Position numbers and translations under genes: made by a program
Notes under the pieces: model-generated
What the model saw: the letters and a program-made list of their open reading frames with translations, nothing else
Database searches by the model: none
Told to the model about the DNA's origin: nothing
Shown here: positions 53,330 through 62,098 of the stretch, in pieces
Position numbering within the stretch: the stretch's first letter is position 1
Layout: each line of letters opens with the position of its first letter
NCBI RefSeq assembly: GCF_000685215.1
Contig: NZ_ARYJ01000004.1
Coordinates: 310,001-374,000 of the forward strand
Origin: Hyphomonas jannaschiana VP2
GTDB taxonomy: Bacteria; Pseudomonadota; Alphaproteobacteria; Caulobacterales; Hyphomonadaceae
Length of the DNA: 64,000 bases
Reading direction: 5' to 3'

Positions 53330-55648
53330 TTGCCACGCTTGTCCCCCTCCCTGGAAACGGCTCTTGAAAAGGCCCTCACCCTGGCATCCGAACGGGAGCA
53401 CGAGTACGCCACACTCGAGCATCTCCTGTTGGCCCTGACAGAGGATGAGCACGCCAAAGAGGTGATGGGGGCTTGCAAGGTCGATATAGAGGTCCTGACC
53501 GCAGAGCTCGTCCGCTACATTGATGACGAACTGACGAGCCTGATCGTGGAAGACGGGGAAGGCCGCGTTCAGCCCACCGCTGCATTCCAGCGCGTTGTTC
53601 AGCGGGCCATCCTGCATGTCGAAAGCTCCGGCCGGGACGAAGTGACCGGCGCAAATGTGCTGGTCTCGATCTTCTCCGAACGCGAAAGCCACGCGGCCTA
53701 CTTCCTGCAGGAGCAGGACATGACCCGCTATGACGCGGTCAACTTCATCTCGCATGGCGTGGCCAAGCAGCCGGGCATGTCGCGCCCCTCCAGCCCGCGC
53801 GGCGCAGAGCCGGCCGAAGAAGAGGCCGTGAAGCAGGGGCATGAAGCCCTCGACGCTTATTGCGTGAACCTCAACGCAAAGGCTCGTGCCGGCAAGATCG
53901 ATCCGCTGATCGGCCGCGACATGGAAATCAACCGCTGCATCGAAGTGCTCTGCCGGCGAAACAAGAACAACCCGATCCTGGTAGGCGACCCCGGCGTCGG
54001 CAAAACCGCCATCGCCGAAGGCCTGGCCAAGAAGATTGTCGATGGCGAGGCACCGGAGATCCTGGATGAGGCGATCATCTGGTCGCTCGACATGGGCGCC
54101 CTGCTGGCCGGTACCCGTTACCGGGGGGACTTCGAGGAACGCCTCAAGTCCGTCATGAAAGAACTGGAACAGCAGGACAAAGCGATCCTGTTCATTGACG
54201 AGATCCACACCATCATTGGTGCGGGGGCGACCTCCGGCGGCGCGATGGATGCGTCGAACCTGCTGAAGCCGGCGCTTCAGAATGGCGGCCTGCGCTGCAT
54301 GGGTTCGACCACGTTCAAGGAATACAAGCAGCATTTCGAGAAGGACCGCGCCCTGTCCCGCCGGTTCCGCAAGATCGACGTGGTTGAGCCGACTGTGGCC
54401 GACGCCATCAAGATTCTGACCGGTCTCAAATCCCGCTTCGAGGATTTCCACGGCCTTCGGTATACGAATGACGCGATCAAGTCGGCGGTGGAGCTCTCCG
54501 ACCGCTACATCACTGACCGGAAGCTGCCGGACAAGGCCATCGATGTGGTCGACGAGGCAGGCGCTGCACAATGGCTGCTGCCATCCAGCAAACGCAAGAA
54601 GACGGTAGGCGTGCGCGACATCGAGGCCGTGGTGGCCAAGATCGCCCGCATTCCCCCGAAACAGGTGTCCAGCGACGATGCCGAGGCGCTCCGCTCGCTG
54701 GAGACCGATCTCAAGCGCGTGGTCTATGGCCAGGACGAAGCCATCGAGGCGCTGTCCGCTTCGATCAAGCTCGCCCGGGCAGGCCTGCGTGAGCCGAATA
54801 AACCAATCGGTTCGTACCTGTTCGCTGGCCCGACCGGTGTCGGCAAGACAGAAGTCGCCAAACAGCTCGCCTCCATCATGGGCGTTGAGATGCTGCGCTT
54901 CGACATGTCGGAATATATGGAGCGGCACACCGTCTCCCGCCTGATCGGCGCGCCTCCGGGTTATGTCGGTTATGACGAGGGCGGCCTGCTGACCGATGGC
55001 GTGGACCAGCATCCGCACTGCGTGCTGCTGCTCGACGAGATCGAAAAGGCCCATCCGGACCTGTTCAACATCTTGCTGCAGGTGATGGACAATGGCTCGC
55101 TGACCGATGCGAACGGCCGCAAGGTCGACTTCCGCAATGTGGTCGTCATTATGACCACAAATGCGGGTGCATCAGACGCCGCGAAGAACGCCATCGGTTT
55201 CGGCGCTGGCAAGAAGGACGACGAGCAGGACGAGGCCATCAAGCGCCTGTTCACGCCGGAATTCCGCAATCGCCTCGACTCGATCATCACGTTCGGTGGC
55301 CTGACGCCGGAGATCATTGATCGCGTGGTCGAGAAGTTCATCCTGCAACTGGAAGTCCAGCTGGAAGACCGCAACGTTTCGATCGAGATCTCCAAGCCGG
55401 CCCGCGACTGGCTGGCCAAGCGCGGCTTCGACGCCGACATGGGCGCCCGGCCGCTGGCCCGGACGATCCAGGAGCACGTCAAGAAGCCGATGGCCGAGGA
55501 ACTCCTCTTCGGCGAACTGCAGAAGGGCGGCGTGGTCCATATCGACATCGACAAGGACGACGACAGCAAGCTGGCCTTCAAATACGTGGCCGAAAAGCCG
55601 AAGAAGAAAAAACCGGCCGCGAAGAAAGGCTCTCAGGAGCCTGCCTGA
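53330..55648 (+). CDS. clpA: ClpA, AAA+ unfoldase of the ClpAP protease
   Basis: The start is a TTG at 53330, eight bases after GGAAGG, and begins MPRLSPSLETALEKAL as in other ClpA proteins. The 772-residue protein has a ClpN domain (1-145), AAA+ domain 1 with GDPGVGKTAIA, and AAA+ domain 2 with GPTGVGKTEVA. The IGF tripeptide near 620 marks the ClpP-docking loop (IGFGAGKK). The C-terminus is unusually lysine-rich (KPKKKKPAAKKGS). It unfolds substrates for ClpP, which is not in the window. Confidence 0.97.
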   Translation: MPRLSPSLETALEKALTLASEREHEYATLEHLLLALTEDEHAKEVMGACKVDIEVLTAELVRYIDDELTSLIVEDGEGRVQPTAAFQRVVQRAILHVESSGRDEVTGANVLVSIFSERESHAAYFLQEQDMTRYDAVNFISHGVAKQPGMSRPSSPRGAEPAEEEAVKQGHEALDAYCVNLNAKARAGKIDPLIGRDMEINRCIEVLCRRNKNNPILVGDPGVGKTAIAEGLAKKIVDGEAPEILDEAIIWSLDMGALLAGTRYRGDFEERLKSVMKELEQQDKAILFIDEIHTIIGAGATSGGAMDASNLLKPALQNGGLRCMGSTTFKEYKQHFEKDRALSRRFRKIDVVEPTVADAIKILTGLKSRFEDFHGLRYTNDAIKSAVELSDRYITDRKLPDKAIDVVDEAGAAQWLLPSSKRKKTVGVRDIEAVVAKIARIPPKQVSSDDAEALRSLETDLKRVVYGQDEAIEALSASIKLARAGLREPNKPIGSYLFAGPTGVGKTEVAKQLASIMGVEMLRFDMSEYMERHTVSRLIGAPPGYVGYDEGGLLTDGVDQHPHCVLLLDEIEKAHPDLFNILLQVMDNGSLTDANGRKVDFRNVVVIMTTNAGASDAAKNAIGFGAGKKDDEQDEAIKRLFTPEFRNRLDSIITFGGLTPEIIDRVVEKFILQLEVQLEDRNVSIEISKPARDWLAKRGFDADMGARPLARTIQEHVKKPMAEELLFGELQKGGVVHIDIDKDDDSKLAFKYVAEKPKKKKPAAKKGSQEPA

Positions 55649-55657
55649 CCGGCACGG

Positions 55658-55689
55658 AAAGCCCGCACATTGTGCGGGCTTTCTCTTTA
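55658..55689 (+). terminator. Rho-independent terminator of clpSA
   Basis: AAAGCCCGCAC and GTGCGGGCTTT form a perfect 11-bp stem with the 3-base loop ATT, followed by TCTCTTT. It starts nine bases after the clpA stop codon. Strong and characteristic. Confidence 0.9.
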
Positions 55690-55790
55690 ACGGGCCCATG
55701 GCTAACTTTCTGCCGGCATCTTTAAGGTGCCGATTCTGTCTATCTTAAGTGTATTTGCTTAGTCGTGGGTGCCGGAAGGTGTCCTGGCCC

Positions 55791-56987
55791 GTGACTGAAC
55801 TGAATTCCTCTCTCTGGATGCGTGCAAGTCCGGCCCCCGCGAAGGCCGGCCGATTGACCGTGCTGGACGGCGCGCGGGGCTACCTGCTGGTCATGATGTT
55901 CGTGAGTCACCTGACGTCTGTTTATGGGACGCCGCTATTCTGGTTTCACCATGGCGAATTCTCCGCCGTGATGGATGCAGAGTTTTTCATTCCGCTTTCG
56001 GGGTTTGTCTGCGCGATTTCCTATGCCCGGCCATTCCGCCGTGACGGCGCTGGCGCCAGCGCACTGGCCGTGCTCAAGCGCCTGCGCTGGCTGTATGTCT
56101 ATCAGGTTGCGGTCGCCTTGATGGTGTTCGCACTGGTCTGGGCCGCGTGGCCGGACAGGCTCATCAATGGTGTGGCGCCGGATTTCGAGACATCGGCGCA
56201 GGTGCAGGTCTTGCAGGTGATGACCTTTGCGCGCCAGCCGCATTATCTGGACATCCTGCTGATCTATATGGTGCTCATGCTGTTCATACCGGTTGCACAG
56301 CTGATGTTGTTCAAAAACCGGGTGCGGCTGTTTTTCGGCATCCTTGTCACCTGCTGGCTGTTCTCCCGTCTGGGGCTCGATGACCAGGTCCTGAACCTGC
56401 TGTATACACAGGGTGTCGATACGCGGCCCTATTTTTCACTGGCCGGGTTTTTCAATCCGTTATCCTATGCGTTGCTCTTTTACGGGGGCTTTTACCTGGG
56501 ACACCGTTTCTCGGAAAAAGGGCTGGCCGGGTTCCGCGCCAATGTCGTGCCAGTATCAGCCCGGTATTTCGTGATTGCCTGCGTCATCATTGCCGGGTTC
56601 GCTATTGCCGATTTTCTGCCCGGCGTGCCTGATTATATTCATTCCCCGGCACGTGACCGCTATTCAGAGGTTGCCCTGTGTAGCACGCTGGCGATCGCCT
56701 ACGCCGTATACTTCCTGCTGAACCAGCCAGCACTTCCGGAACCGGCCGCAAGCCTGCGAAATCTCATTTCGGGTATTTTCAGCCTGCCGGCCCTGGTGAT
56801 GATTGGGCAGAATTCGCTGTTCTTCTACAGTCTCCATGTCGTGATGGTGTACCTGGCCAGCTATGCGATTGCTGACTGGAATTTTGGAGACAACCTGCTG
56901 GCCGTGCTGGGTGTGCAGATTGCTGCGGTCGCATCAGCTTTCGCTTTGACCGATCGCAAAAAGCGATTCCTGCCCGGTCTGCCATAG
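55791..56987 (+). CDS. OpgC-like membrane protein (acyltransferase family)
   Basis: With GTG at 55791 (GGAAGGT about eleven bases before) the product has 398 residues; GTG at 55749 is the alternative. It is a multi-pass membrane protein opening with LTVLDGARGYLLVMMFVSHL, then EFFIPLSGFVCAISYARPF and an R-rich loop, with about ten hydrophobic segments. This matches OpgC/acyltransferase-3-like proteins, which add succinyl groups to osmoregulated glucans. The substrate is not known here. It follows the clpA terminator and precedes the beta-lactamase-like gene. Confidence 0.8.
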   Translation: MTELNSSLWMRASPAPAKAGRLTVLDGARGYLLVMMFVSHLTSVYGTPLFWFHHGEFSAVMDAEFFIPLSGFVCAISYARPFRRDGAGASALAVLKRLRWLYVYQVAVALMVFALVWAAWPDRLINGVAPDFETSAQVQVLQVMTFARQPHYLDILLIYMVLMLFIPVAQLMLFKNRVRLFFGILVTCWLFSRLGLDDQVLNLLYTQGVDTRPYFSLAGFFNPLSYALLFYGGFYLGHRFSEKGLAGFRANVVPVSARYFVIACVIIAGFAIADFLPGVPDYIHSPARDRYSEVALCSTLAIAYAVYFLLNQPALPEPAASLRNLISGIFSLPALVMIGQNSLFFYSLHVVMVYLASYAIADWNFGDNLLAVLGVQIAAVASAFALTDRKKRFLPGLP

Positions 56988-57064
56988 GTTTCCACTCCGG
57001 CTTTTTGCTTGCCCCTCCCTTGAGGAAAGCGCGATATGCTGCAGGAAAATACCGGGAGGAATAC

Positions 57065-58270
57065 ATGACGGCGACACAAGTGCACGGCACGTGCGATCCG
57101 CGATTTGAGGAAGTGAAACGGGAGTTCGAGAGGAACTTCTCTGAGCGGGAAGAAGTCGGCGCATCGGTGTGCCTGTCGGTGAACGGGGAAACGCTGGTCG
57201 ACCTGTGGGGCGGCATGGCCAACCCGGAGACGAACGATCCCTGGCAGGAAGACACGATCTCCATCGTCTTCTCTTGTTCCAAGGCGGCGACCGCGATTTG
57301 CGCGCACATTCTGATCGACCGTGGCGAACTGGACCCTGAAGCGCTGGTCTCCGAATACTGGCCGGAATTTGCAAAGAACGGCAAAGAAAAGACCACGGTT
57401 CAGATGATGCTGAACCACGAGAGCGCGTTGCCTACGCTGCGCGATCCGGTAAAGCCGGGTGGCTTCACGGACTGGGATTACATGGTCCAGCGCATGGCGG
57501 ACGAGGAGCCCTTCTGGGAGCCCGGCACACGTAACGGCTATCACATGATCAATTTCGGCTGGACCGTGGGCGAGCTTGTGCGCCGCGTCTCCGGCAAGTC
57601 GCTCGGCACGTTCTTTCGCGAGGAAGTCGCGGAGAAAACCGGTGCGCGGTTCTGGCTGGGGCTTCCCGAAACCGAAGATGTGCACATCGCGCCGATCCGC
57701 CAGTATGTGCCGAAGCCCGGTGATGAAGCGACGGAATTCGGGATCAAGCTGATGACCGATCCGGAATCGATCCAGCACAAGAGCTTCATGAATACCGGTG
57801 GATGGGACTTCAACGACCGGAAAGGCCAGGCGGCTGAAATCGGTGGCGGCGGCGGCCTGTCGAATGCCCGCGGGCAGGTGGCGATGTATACGCCGCTGGC
57901 CACGAATGACGGGTCCCTGGTGTCGGGAGACCGGCTGAACAACATGACCATGGTATCAACAGCCACGCACCGTGACGCAACCCTTCTGATCCCGACCCGC
58001 TTTGCGTCGGGCTTCATGAAATCGATGGACAACCGGCGCCGCAAGATGGGGCCGGGCACCAGCGCAATCATGGGTGAGCGGGCTTTCGGCCATGTCGGCG
58101 CAGGCGGCTCAATCGGATTCGCCGATCCGGACTGCGGTCTCGCCTTCAGTTACACGATGAACCAGATGGGCAATGGCATCCTGCTGAATGACCGGGGACA
58201 AAGCCTGATCGATGCGGCTTACCGCTCGCTCGGTTACCGGACGAACGAGCCTGGCGCCTGGGTGAAATAG
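57065..58270 (+). CDS. Beta-lactamase-fold serine hydrolase/esterase
   Basis: With ATG at 57065 (after GGGAGGA) the protein has 401 residues. SCSK (70-73) is the SxxK motif, Tyr in NGYHMINFGW is the likely general base, and HVGAGGSIGF replaces KTG, as in class C-like esterases (EstB group). There is no signal peptide, so it is probably cytoplasmic and not a penicillin target. WGGMANPETNDPWQEDT and DFNDRKGQAAEIGGGGG match the uncharacterised family. Likely substrates are esters or lactones. Confidence 0.88.
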   Translation: MTATQVHGTCDPRFEEVKREFERNFSEREEVGASVCLSVNGETLVDLWGGMANPETNDPWQEDTISIVFSCSKAATAICAHILIDRGELDPEALVSEYWPEFAKNGKEKTTVQMMLNHESALPTLRDPVKPGGFTDWDYMVQRMADEEPFWEPGTRNGYHMINFGWTVGELVRRVSGKSLGTFFREEVAEKTGARFWLGLPETEDVHIAPIRQYVPKPGDEATEFGIKLMTDPESIQHKSFMNTGGWDFNDRKGQAAEIGGGGGLSNARGQVAMYTPLATNDGSLVSGDRLNNMTMVSTATHRDATLLIPTRFASGFMKSMDNRRRKMGPGTSAIMGERAFGHVGAGGSIGFADPDCGLAFSYTMNQMGNGILLNDRGQSLIDAAYRSLGYRTNEPGAWVK

Positions 58271-58335
58271 TCCGCATTTCGGGATTCGTGTGTCACGTGT
58301 TAATCTCCGTCCGAGGGCGGAGGAGGATCGGCGTG

Positions 58336-58851
58336 ATGCGCTATATCGGACTATGCTCAGCTTTGCTGATATTCCCAGCGGCATGTGATGACGCCGTCGG
58401 ATCAGGCTATCCGGAGACAACTTCCGGTGCGGTCATCGAGTCGAGTATAACGGAAGCTTCGGACACGCCGTCTGAGGAGGGCGCAGCGGAGGAATCTGCA
58501 GAAAGCACAGCAGATGCCGGTTCAGAAGAGACAGGTGATACGCCGGAAGAGCGGATGGCATCGCTCGGCCTGTCGCGGGAAATGGACTATACTTGCGACC
58601 AGTCCGGCATGAGCGCCCATGTTGTCCTCTACGGCGATGAAGACGTGGCGGCCGTGATCATTCCTGGAAAGGTGAATGTGCCGCTTTATCTCGACTGTTC
58701 GCCGACGCGAATCGGCCCGGAATGCTCTGACGGTCAGTTTACGGCGCACATCAATACGCTGGAGGACAAGGCCATGTTCTCCGAGCTGAAGGATGCTGCG
58801 CCACTGGTGTGCACCATGGCCGTGCCGGAACCCGTTCCCGAATTGGAATAG
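58336..58851 (+). CDS. Putative lipoprotein
   Basis: The ATG at 58336 follows AGGAGGA; a GTG one codon earlier is equally possible. The 171-residue product begins MRYIGLCSALLIFPAACDD, a lipoprotein signal with Cys in the lipobox (PAAC). A Ser/Thr/Glu-rich linker covers about 25-80, followed by a compact domain with Cys in DYTCDQSG, LDCSPTRIGPECSD and VCTMAV, capable of disulfides. It is probably anchored in the outer or inner membrane. Function unknown. Confidence 0.85.
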   Translation: MRYIGLCSALLIFPAACDDAVGSGYPETTSGAVIESSITEASDTPSEEGAAEESAESTADAGSEETGDTPEERMASLGLSREMDYTCDQSGMSAHVVLYGDEDVAAVIIPGKVNVPLYLDCSPTRIGPECSDGQFTAHINTLEDKAMFSELKDAAPLVCTMAVPEPVPELE

Positions 58852-58861
58852 GGCGCCCAGC

Positions 58862-60121
58862 TTAGCCGTCGTCGTCGGCCTCGCCCATGCCACGGCGTTT
58901 TCCGCTGTCTGCGATCATTTTCCGCGCGTGCTCCACGCCTTCGCTGGGAGCTGGCGGCGCCATGATTTCCGGCGGATCTGTTTGCTGCATGTAGATCGTC
59001 CGGCTGGGGAAGGCGAAGCCCGTGCCGGCCTTTTCGATGATGTCCATGACGGCAACAGCGAACTCTTCTTTGATCGCCAGCCACTCCCCCCAGTCTTTCG
59101 TCCGGGTGAAGGTATAGATCAGAAAGTCGATGGAACTCGCGTTGAAATTGTCGACGCGGACGAACAAGGCCGCTTCCGGGGGTTTGACGAAGCGATCGTC
59201 GTTCCAAAGCCAGGCTTCGATCTCGTCCCGGATATATTTCAGCTGGTCGACCGTTGTACGGTACTCGACTCCAATCGCCCATTTGATCCGGCGGTATGTC
59301 ATGCGGGAGAAGTTCGTCACGGCCGCATCGGAGAGGGCGCTGTTGGGCACATAGACCGGGCTCTTGTCGAACCGGCGGATGAGGGTGGAGCGGAAGTTGA
59401 TCTTCTCGACAGTGCCTTCCACGACCCCGTCCACCTTGATCCATTCGCCCGGCACGAAGCGTTTCTCGGTGATGATCAGGATGCCGGAGATGAGATTCTT
59501 GAACAGGTCCTGCGCACCAAGGCCAACGGCAATGCCCAGGACGCCGAGGCCAGCAAGTAGCGGAGCGATCTGGATGCCCCATTGTTCGGCCACCGCGCCG
59601 AGGCCGAGAACAACGAGAACGACCTGCAGGGCTTTCACCATCCAGTCGACGGCCGCAGAGGAAAGGGCATTGCGCAGTGTGCCGAACATGAATTCGAATG
59701 CGTTGACCGCGCGAGCCAGCGTCCAGAAGACCGCCAGCGTGATCACCGAGCGCAGGATGCGATTTGCGTAGACTTCCGCTTCACCCGAAATATCGGTGAC
59801 CTGCAGCGCGATATAGATACCGATGATAACCGGAACGACCTTCAGCGGCGTCGCGATGGAATTCACCAGCGCGTCGTCGAACCGGGTCTTGGTCCCGGCG
59901 GTAAGGCGCATGACCGAGGACACAATGATCCGGGCGAACAGGCCGCGCACCAACAGCGCGATGACCACAATCACGACAGCCGTAATGATCTCGCCATAGG
60001 TCAGGCCATAATCGCCCTGGTTCCAGACGGTGGCGATATAGCTCGCCGCGTCCTGCGCCCATTGGGGGGCGTTCTGATCGAACCAGCTGCTGATCGATGG
60101 GAGTGGTGCGTTATTTTCCAT
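58862..60121 (-). CDS. MscS-family mechanosensitive ion channel
   Basis: The 419-residue protein has an N-terminal helix, then several membrane segments (GEIITAVVIVVIALLVRGLF; ALQVVLVVLGLGAVAEQWGI). The MscS core TM3 is LLAGLGVLGIAVGLGAQDLFKN, which lines the pore. The beta domain (FVPGEWIKVDGVVEGTVEKINFRSTLIR) follows, with a C-terminal alpha/beta part. It releases solutes under osmotic downshock, relevant to a salt environment. It converges on the lipoprotein gene. Confidence 0.93.
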   Translation of the reverse strand: MENNAPLPSISSWFDQNAPQWAQDAASYIATVWNQGDYGLTYGEIITAVVIVVIALLVRGLFARIIVSSVMRLTAGTKTRFDDALVNSIATPLKVVPVIIGIYIALQVTDISGEAEVYANRILRSVITLAVFWTLARAVNAFEFMFGTLRNALSSAAVDWMVKALQVVLVVLGLGAVAEQWGIQIAPLLAGLGVLGIAVGLGAQDLFKNLISGILIITEKRFVPGEWIKVDGVVEGTVEKINFRSTLIRRFDKSPVYVPNSALSDAAVTNFSRMTYRRIKWAIGVEYRTTVDQLKYIRDEIEAWLWNDDRFVKPPEAALFVRVDNFNASSIDFLIYTFTRTKDWGEWLAIKEEFAVAVMDIIEKAGTGFAFPSRTIYMQQTDPPEIMAPPAPSEGVEHARKMIADSGKRRGMGEADDDG

Positions 60122-60157
60122 TCCGGTATTCCCCTGGGTCTGCTCTTCCCTGCGGTG

Positions 60158-60775
60158 TCAGTGACGTAACCTGCCCCGACTCCTGTGTTTGGGCGGCTGC
60201 GGCACATGGCCCTCGCGCCACTCACCCGGCTGAAGGCTGCCGAGTTCCCATTCGCCGATCCGCACGCGAATGAGGCGCAGCGTCGGGTGGCCGACGGCGG
60301 CGGTCATGCGGCGGACCTGCCGGTTGCGGCCCTCGGTGATGGTCAGCTCGATCCAGCTATCGGGGACGGACTTGCGGAAACGGATGGGCGGTACACGCGG
60401 CCACAGGTTTTCCGGCGCGGGCAGGGCGCTCGCCTTTGCGGGCGCCGTCAGGCCGTCGGAGAGGTCCACGCCGTCGCGAAGCTGCTGCAGGGCTGCTTCG
60501 TCGGGAATGCCTTCCACCTGCGCCCAGTAAGTCTTGGGCATCTTGTTTGCCGGGTTGGCGATCCGGTGCTGGAGTCGTCCGTCATTGGTCAGGATCATCA
60601 GGCCTTCCGAATCCTGGTCCAGCCGTCCGGCCGGGTAGACGCCCGGTATGTCGACAAATTCCGACAGAGTGCGCCGCTTCGAACCGGCATTCCCCTTGTC
60701 CGTGAACTGGGAGAGCACGCCGAAAGGCTTGTTCAACAGGATGACGCGCGTTTCCTGATCGGTGTCCCGCCTCAC
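60158..60775 (-). CDS. rluE: 23S rRNA pseudouridine synthase RluE
   Basis: The GTG at 60775 overlaps the kdsA stop by four bases (GTGA) and gives 205 residues; the longer frame would overlap kdsA by 88 bases. Motifs: LLNKPFGVLSQFTD, AGRLDQDSEGLMILTNDG (catalytic Asp in GRLD), NLWPRVPPIRFRKS, which is RluE-specific, and GRNRQVRRMTAAVGHPTLRL. RluE converts U2457 in 23S rRNA. Its coupling to kdsA appears to be a genome-packing effect. Confidence 0.92.
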   Translation of the reverse strand: MRRDTDQETRVILLNKPFGVLSQFTDKGNAGSKRRTLSEFVDIPGVYPAGRLDQDSEGLMILTNDGRLQHRIANPANKMPKTYWAQVEGIPDEAALQQLRDGVDLSDGLTAPAKASALPAPENLWPRVPPIRFRKSVPDSWIELTITEGRNRQVRRMTAAVGHPTLRLIRVRIGEWELGSLQPGEWREGHVPQPPKHRSRGRLRH

Positions 60776-61620
60776 GCGGCGACCACCTCGTGCAGCGCCT
60801 TCAGCGTCGTCAGCAGGCCTTCGGCATCGGTGATCGGCAGGCAGCTCGGTCCATCGCACAGCGCCTTGTCCGGATCGGTATGGAACTCCAGGAATACGCC
60901 GTCCGCTCCCGAAGCGATGGCAGCCTTTGCGATGATGGCTACGCCTTCCCGGCGCCCGCCGGTCGAAGCGCCGGCCGTGCGCGGATCAGCGCCCGGCAGC
61001 TGGACCGCATGGGTCGCGTCGATTGTGACCGGGCAGCCGAGCTTCTGCATTTCCGGAATGCCCAGCATGTCGACGACGAGATTGTTGTAGCCGAAGCTGG
61101 ATCCACGCTCGCACAGGATCACACCGACGTCTGCCGCCTCACCGATCTTGGACACGATGTTCTTCGTATCCCACGGCGCGATGAACTGGGCTTTCTTGAC
61201 CTGGATGATGCCACCGGCAGCGGCCGTGGCTTTCGCGGTGGCGACGACGAGATCGGTCTGGCGGCACAGAAAGGCCGGGATCTGGACGATGTCCACGATC
61301 TCGGCAACCGGTTCGGCCTGGCCGGGTTCATGCAGGTCGGCGCAGATCGGCACGCCCAGTTTCGCTTTGACGCTGGCCAGCGTCTTCAGCCCGGATTCCA
61401 TTCCGGGCCCACGATAGGATTTGATCGAGGAGCGATTCGCCTTGTCGAAGCTGGCTTTGAACACATAGGGCAGGCCGAGCGCGGCGCAGACGCGCTTCAG
61501 CTCTGTGCCGATTTCGAGGGCGAGGCCTTCGTCTTCCAGCACGTTCAGGCCTGCAATGACGGAAAGCGGCTGGCCTGCCCCGATGGTCCATCCGGATGCG
61601 GCGTGGGTGAGGACGGTCAT
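60772..61620 (-). CDS. kdsA: 2-dehydro-3-deoxyphosphooctonate aldolase (KdsA)
   Basis: With ATG at 61620 the product has 282 residues, as expected (E. coli 284). Motifs: VFKASFDKANRSSIKSYRGPG, TDLVVATAKA, CERGSSFGYNNLVVDM and VTIDATHAVQLPGAD. It condenses PEP and arabinose-5-phosphate to KDO-8-phosphate for lipopolysaccharide. It acts directly after KdsD (49.4-50.3 kb). CGGAGA precedes the start. rluE overlaps its stop. Confidence 0.96.
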   Translation of the reverse strand: MTVLTHAASGWTIGAGQPLSVIAGLNVLEDEGLALEIGTELKRVCAALGLPYVFKASFDKANRSSIKSYRGPGMESGLKTLASVKAKLGVPICADLHEPGQAEPVAEIVDIVQIPAFLCRQTDLVVATAKATAAAGGIIQVKKAQFIAPWDTKNIVSKIGEAADVGVILCERGSSFGYNNLVVDMLGIPEMQKLGCPVTIDATHAVQLPGADPRTAGASTGGRREGVAIIAKAAIASGADGVFLEFHTDPDKALCDGPSCLPITDAEGLLTTLKALHEVVAA

Positions 61621-61734
61621 GCTGGGTCTCCGTTCGTGCGTTTGCAGCCAGATAGCCGAATTGCCCGCCCACGCGAACCCGTTTCGGCCAGTATTGAGTG
61701 CCATCGTCCGCTAATTCTCGTCCAGAATCAAAGA

Positions 61735-61756
61735 AGCCGCCCTGATGAGGGCGGCT
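61735..61756 (-). terminator. Minus-strand terminator between the 26-codon microgene and kdsA
   Basis: AGCCGCCCT (61735-61743) and AGGGCGGCT (61748-61756) form a perfect 9-bp stem with a 4-base loop. On the minus strand it is followed by TCTTTGATT; on the plus strand no T-rich tail follows. It sits 60 bases after the microgene stop codon and 115 bases before kdsA. Confidence 0.7.
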
Positions 61757-61815
61757 CCCGTGAGTCCGTTGAGGACAATGGTCCCGGCAGCGTCTCAGCT
61801 TACCGGTACAAATCT

Positions 61816-61896
61816 CTAGGCACTGACTGGAGGCTGCTCCAGCCAGACACCATAGGATTTGGACCACTTGGCCTCACCTGGTTTCTCACTCGACAT
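61816..61896 (-). CDS. 26-residue microprotein with extreme ribosome-binding site
   Basis: The ATG at 61896 is preceded directly by GAAAGGAGGTGATCC, a 15-nt perfect complement of the 16S rRNA 3' tail, with GGAGG six bases before the start. The 26-codon frame encodes MSSEKPGEAKWSKSYGVW then LEQPPVSA and ends in TAG. The peptide is hydrophilic and has two Trp and one Tyr, but no Cys, signal or membrane segment. A terminator lies 60 bases downstream, so the transcript could be independent, or could be attenuated ahead of kdsA. I do not recognise it. The gene is well supported by its start signals; the product is unknown. Confidence 0.7.
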   Translation of the reverse strand: MSSEKPGEAKWSKSYGVWLEQPPVSA

Positions 61897-61937
61897 GGAT
61901 CACCTCCTTTCAGGCGCGCAACAGGCGCGTACTTTTT

Positions 61938-61956
61938 GTCCGGGACCATCCCGGAC
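61938..61956. repeat. Inverted repeat upstream of the microgene
   Basis: GTCCGGGA and TCCCGGAC form an 8-bp stem with loop CCA, about 42 bases before the microgene start. Two CAGGCGCG copies (11-bp period) lie between it and the ribosome-binding site. Within the 478-bp stretch 61621-62098 I see nothing else clear. The hairpin may be a leader element or operator. Confidence 0.45.
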
Positions 61957-62098
61957 GACTCGGAGTTAAGCATGATTTGCGCCATGCAAAAGTTAAGAAC
62001 GCGACTTTTCCGCCCAATTTTGCGTGATGAACATGAATTGCCCGGATGCCGGGAAGACATCCGGGCGTTCACCAAGCGGGCAGGACGCCCTATCAGCC

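Noticed and set aside
53300-55054. Minus-strand open frame of 584 codons opposite clpA
   Set aside because: ClpA on the other strand has every expected motif; the antisense frame has no start signal or similarity.
61897-61911. Plus-strand GGATCACCTCCTTTC as a fragment of a 16S rRNA gene end
   Set aside because: The bases before it do not match the conserved 16S end (no CGGCT), and on the minus strand it stands exactly where a ribosome-binding site should be for the microgene.
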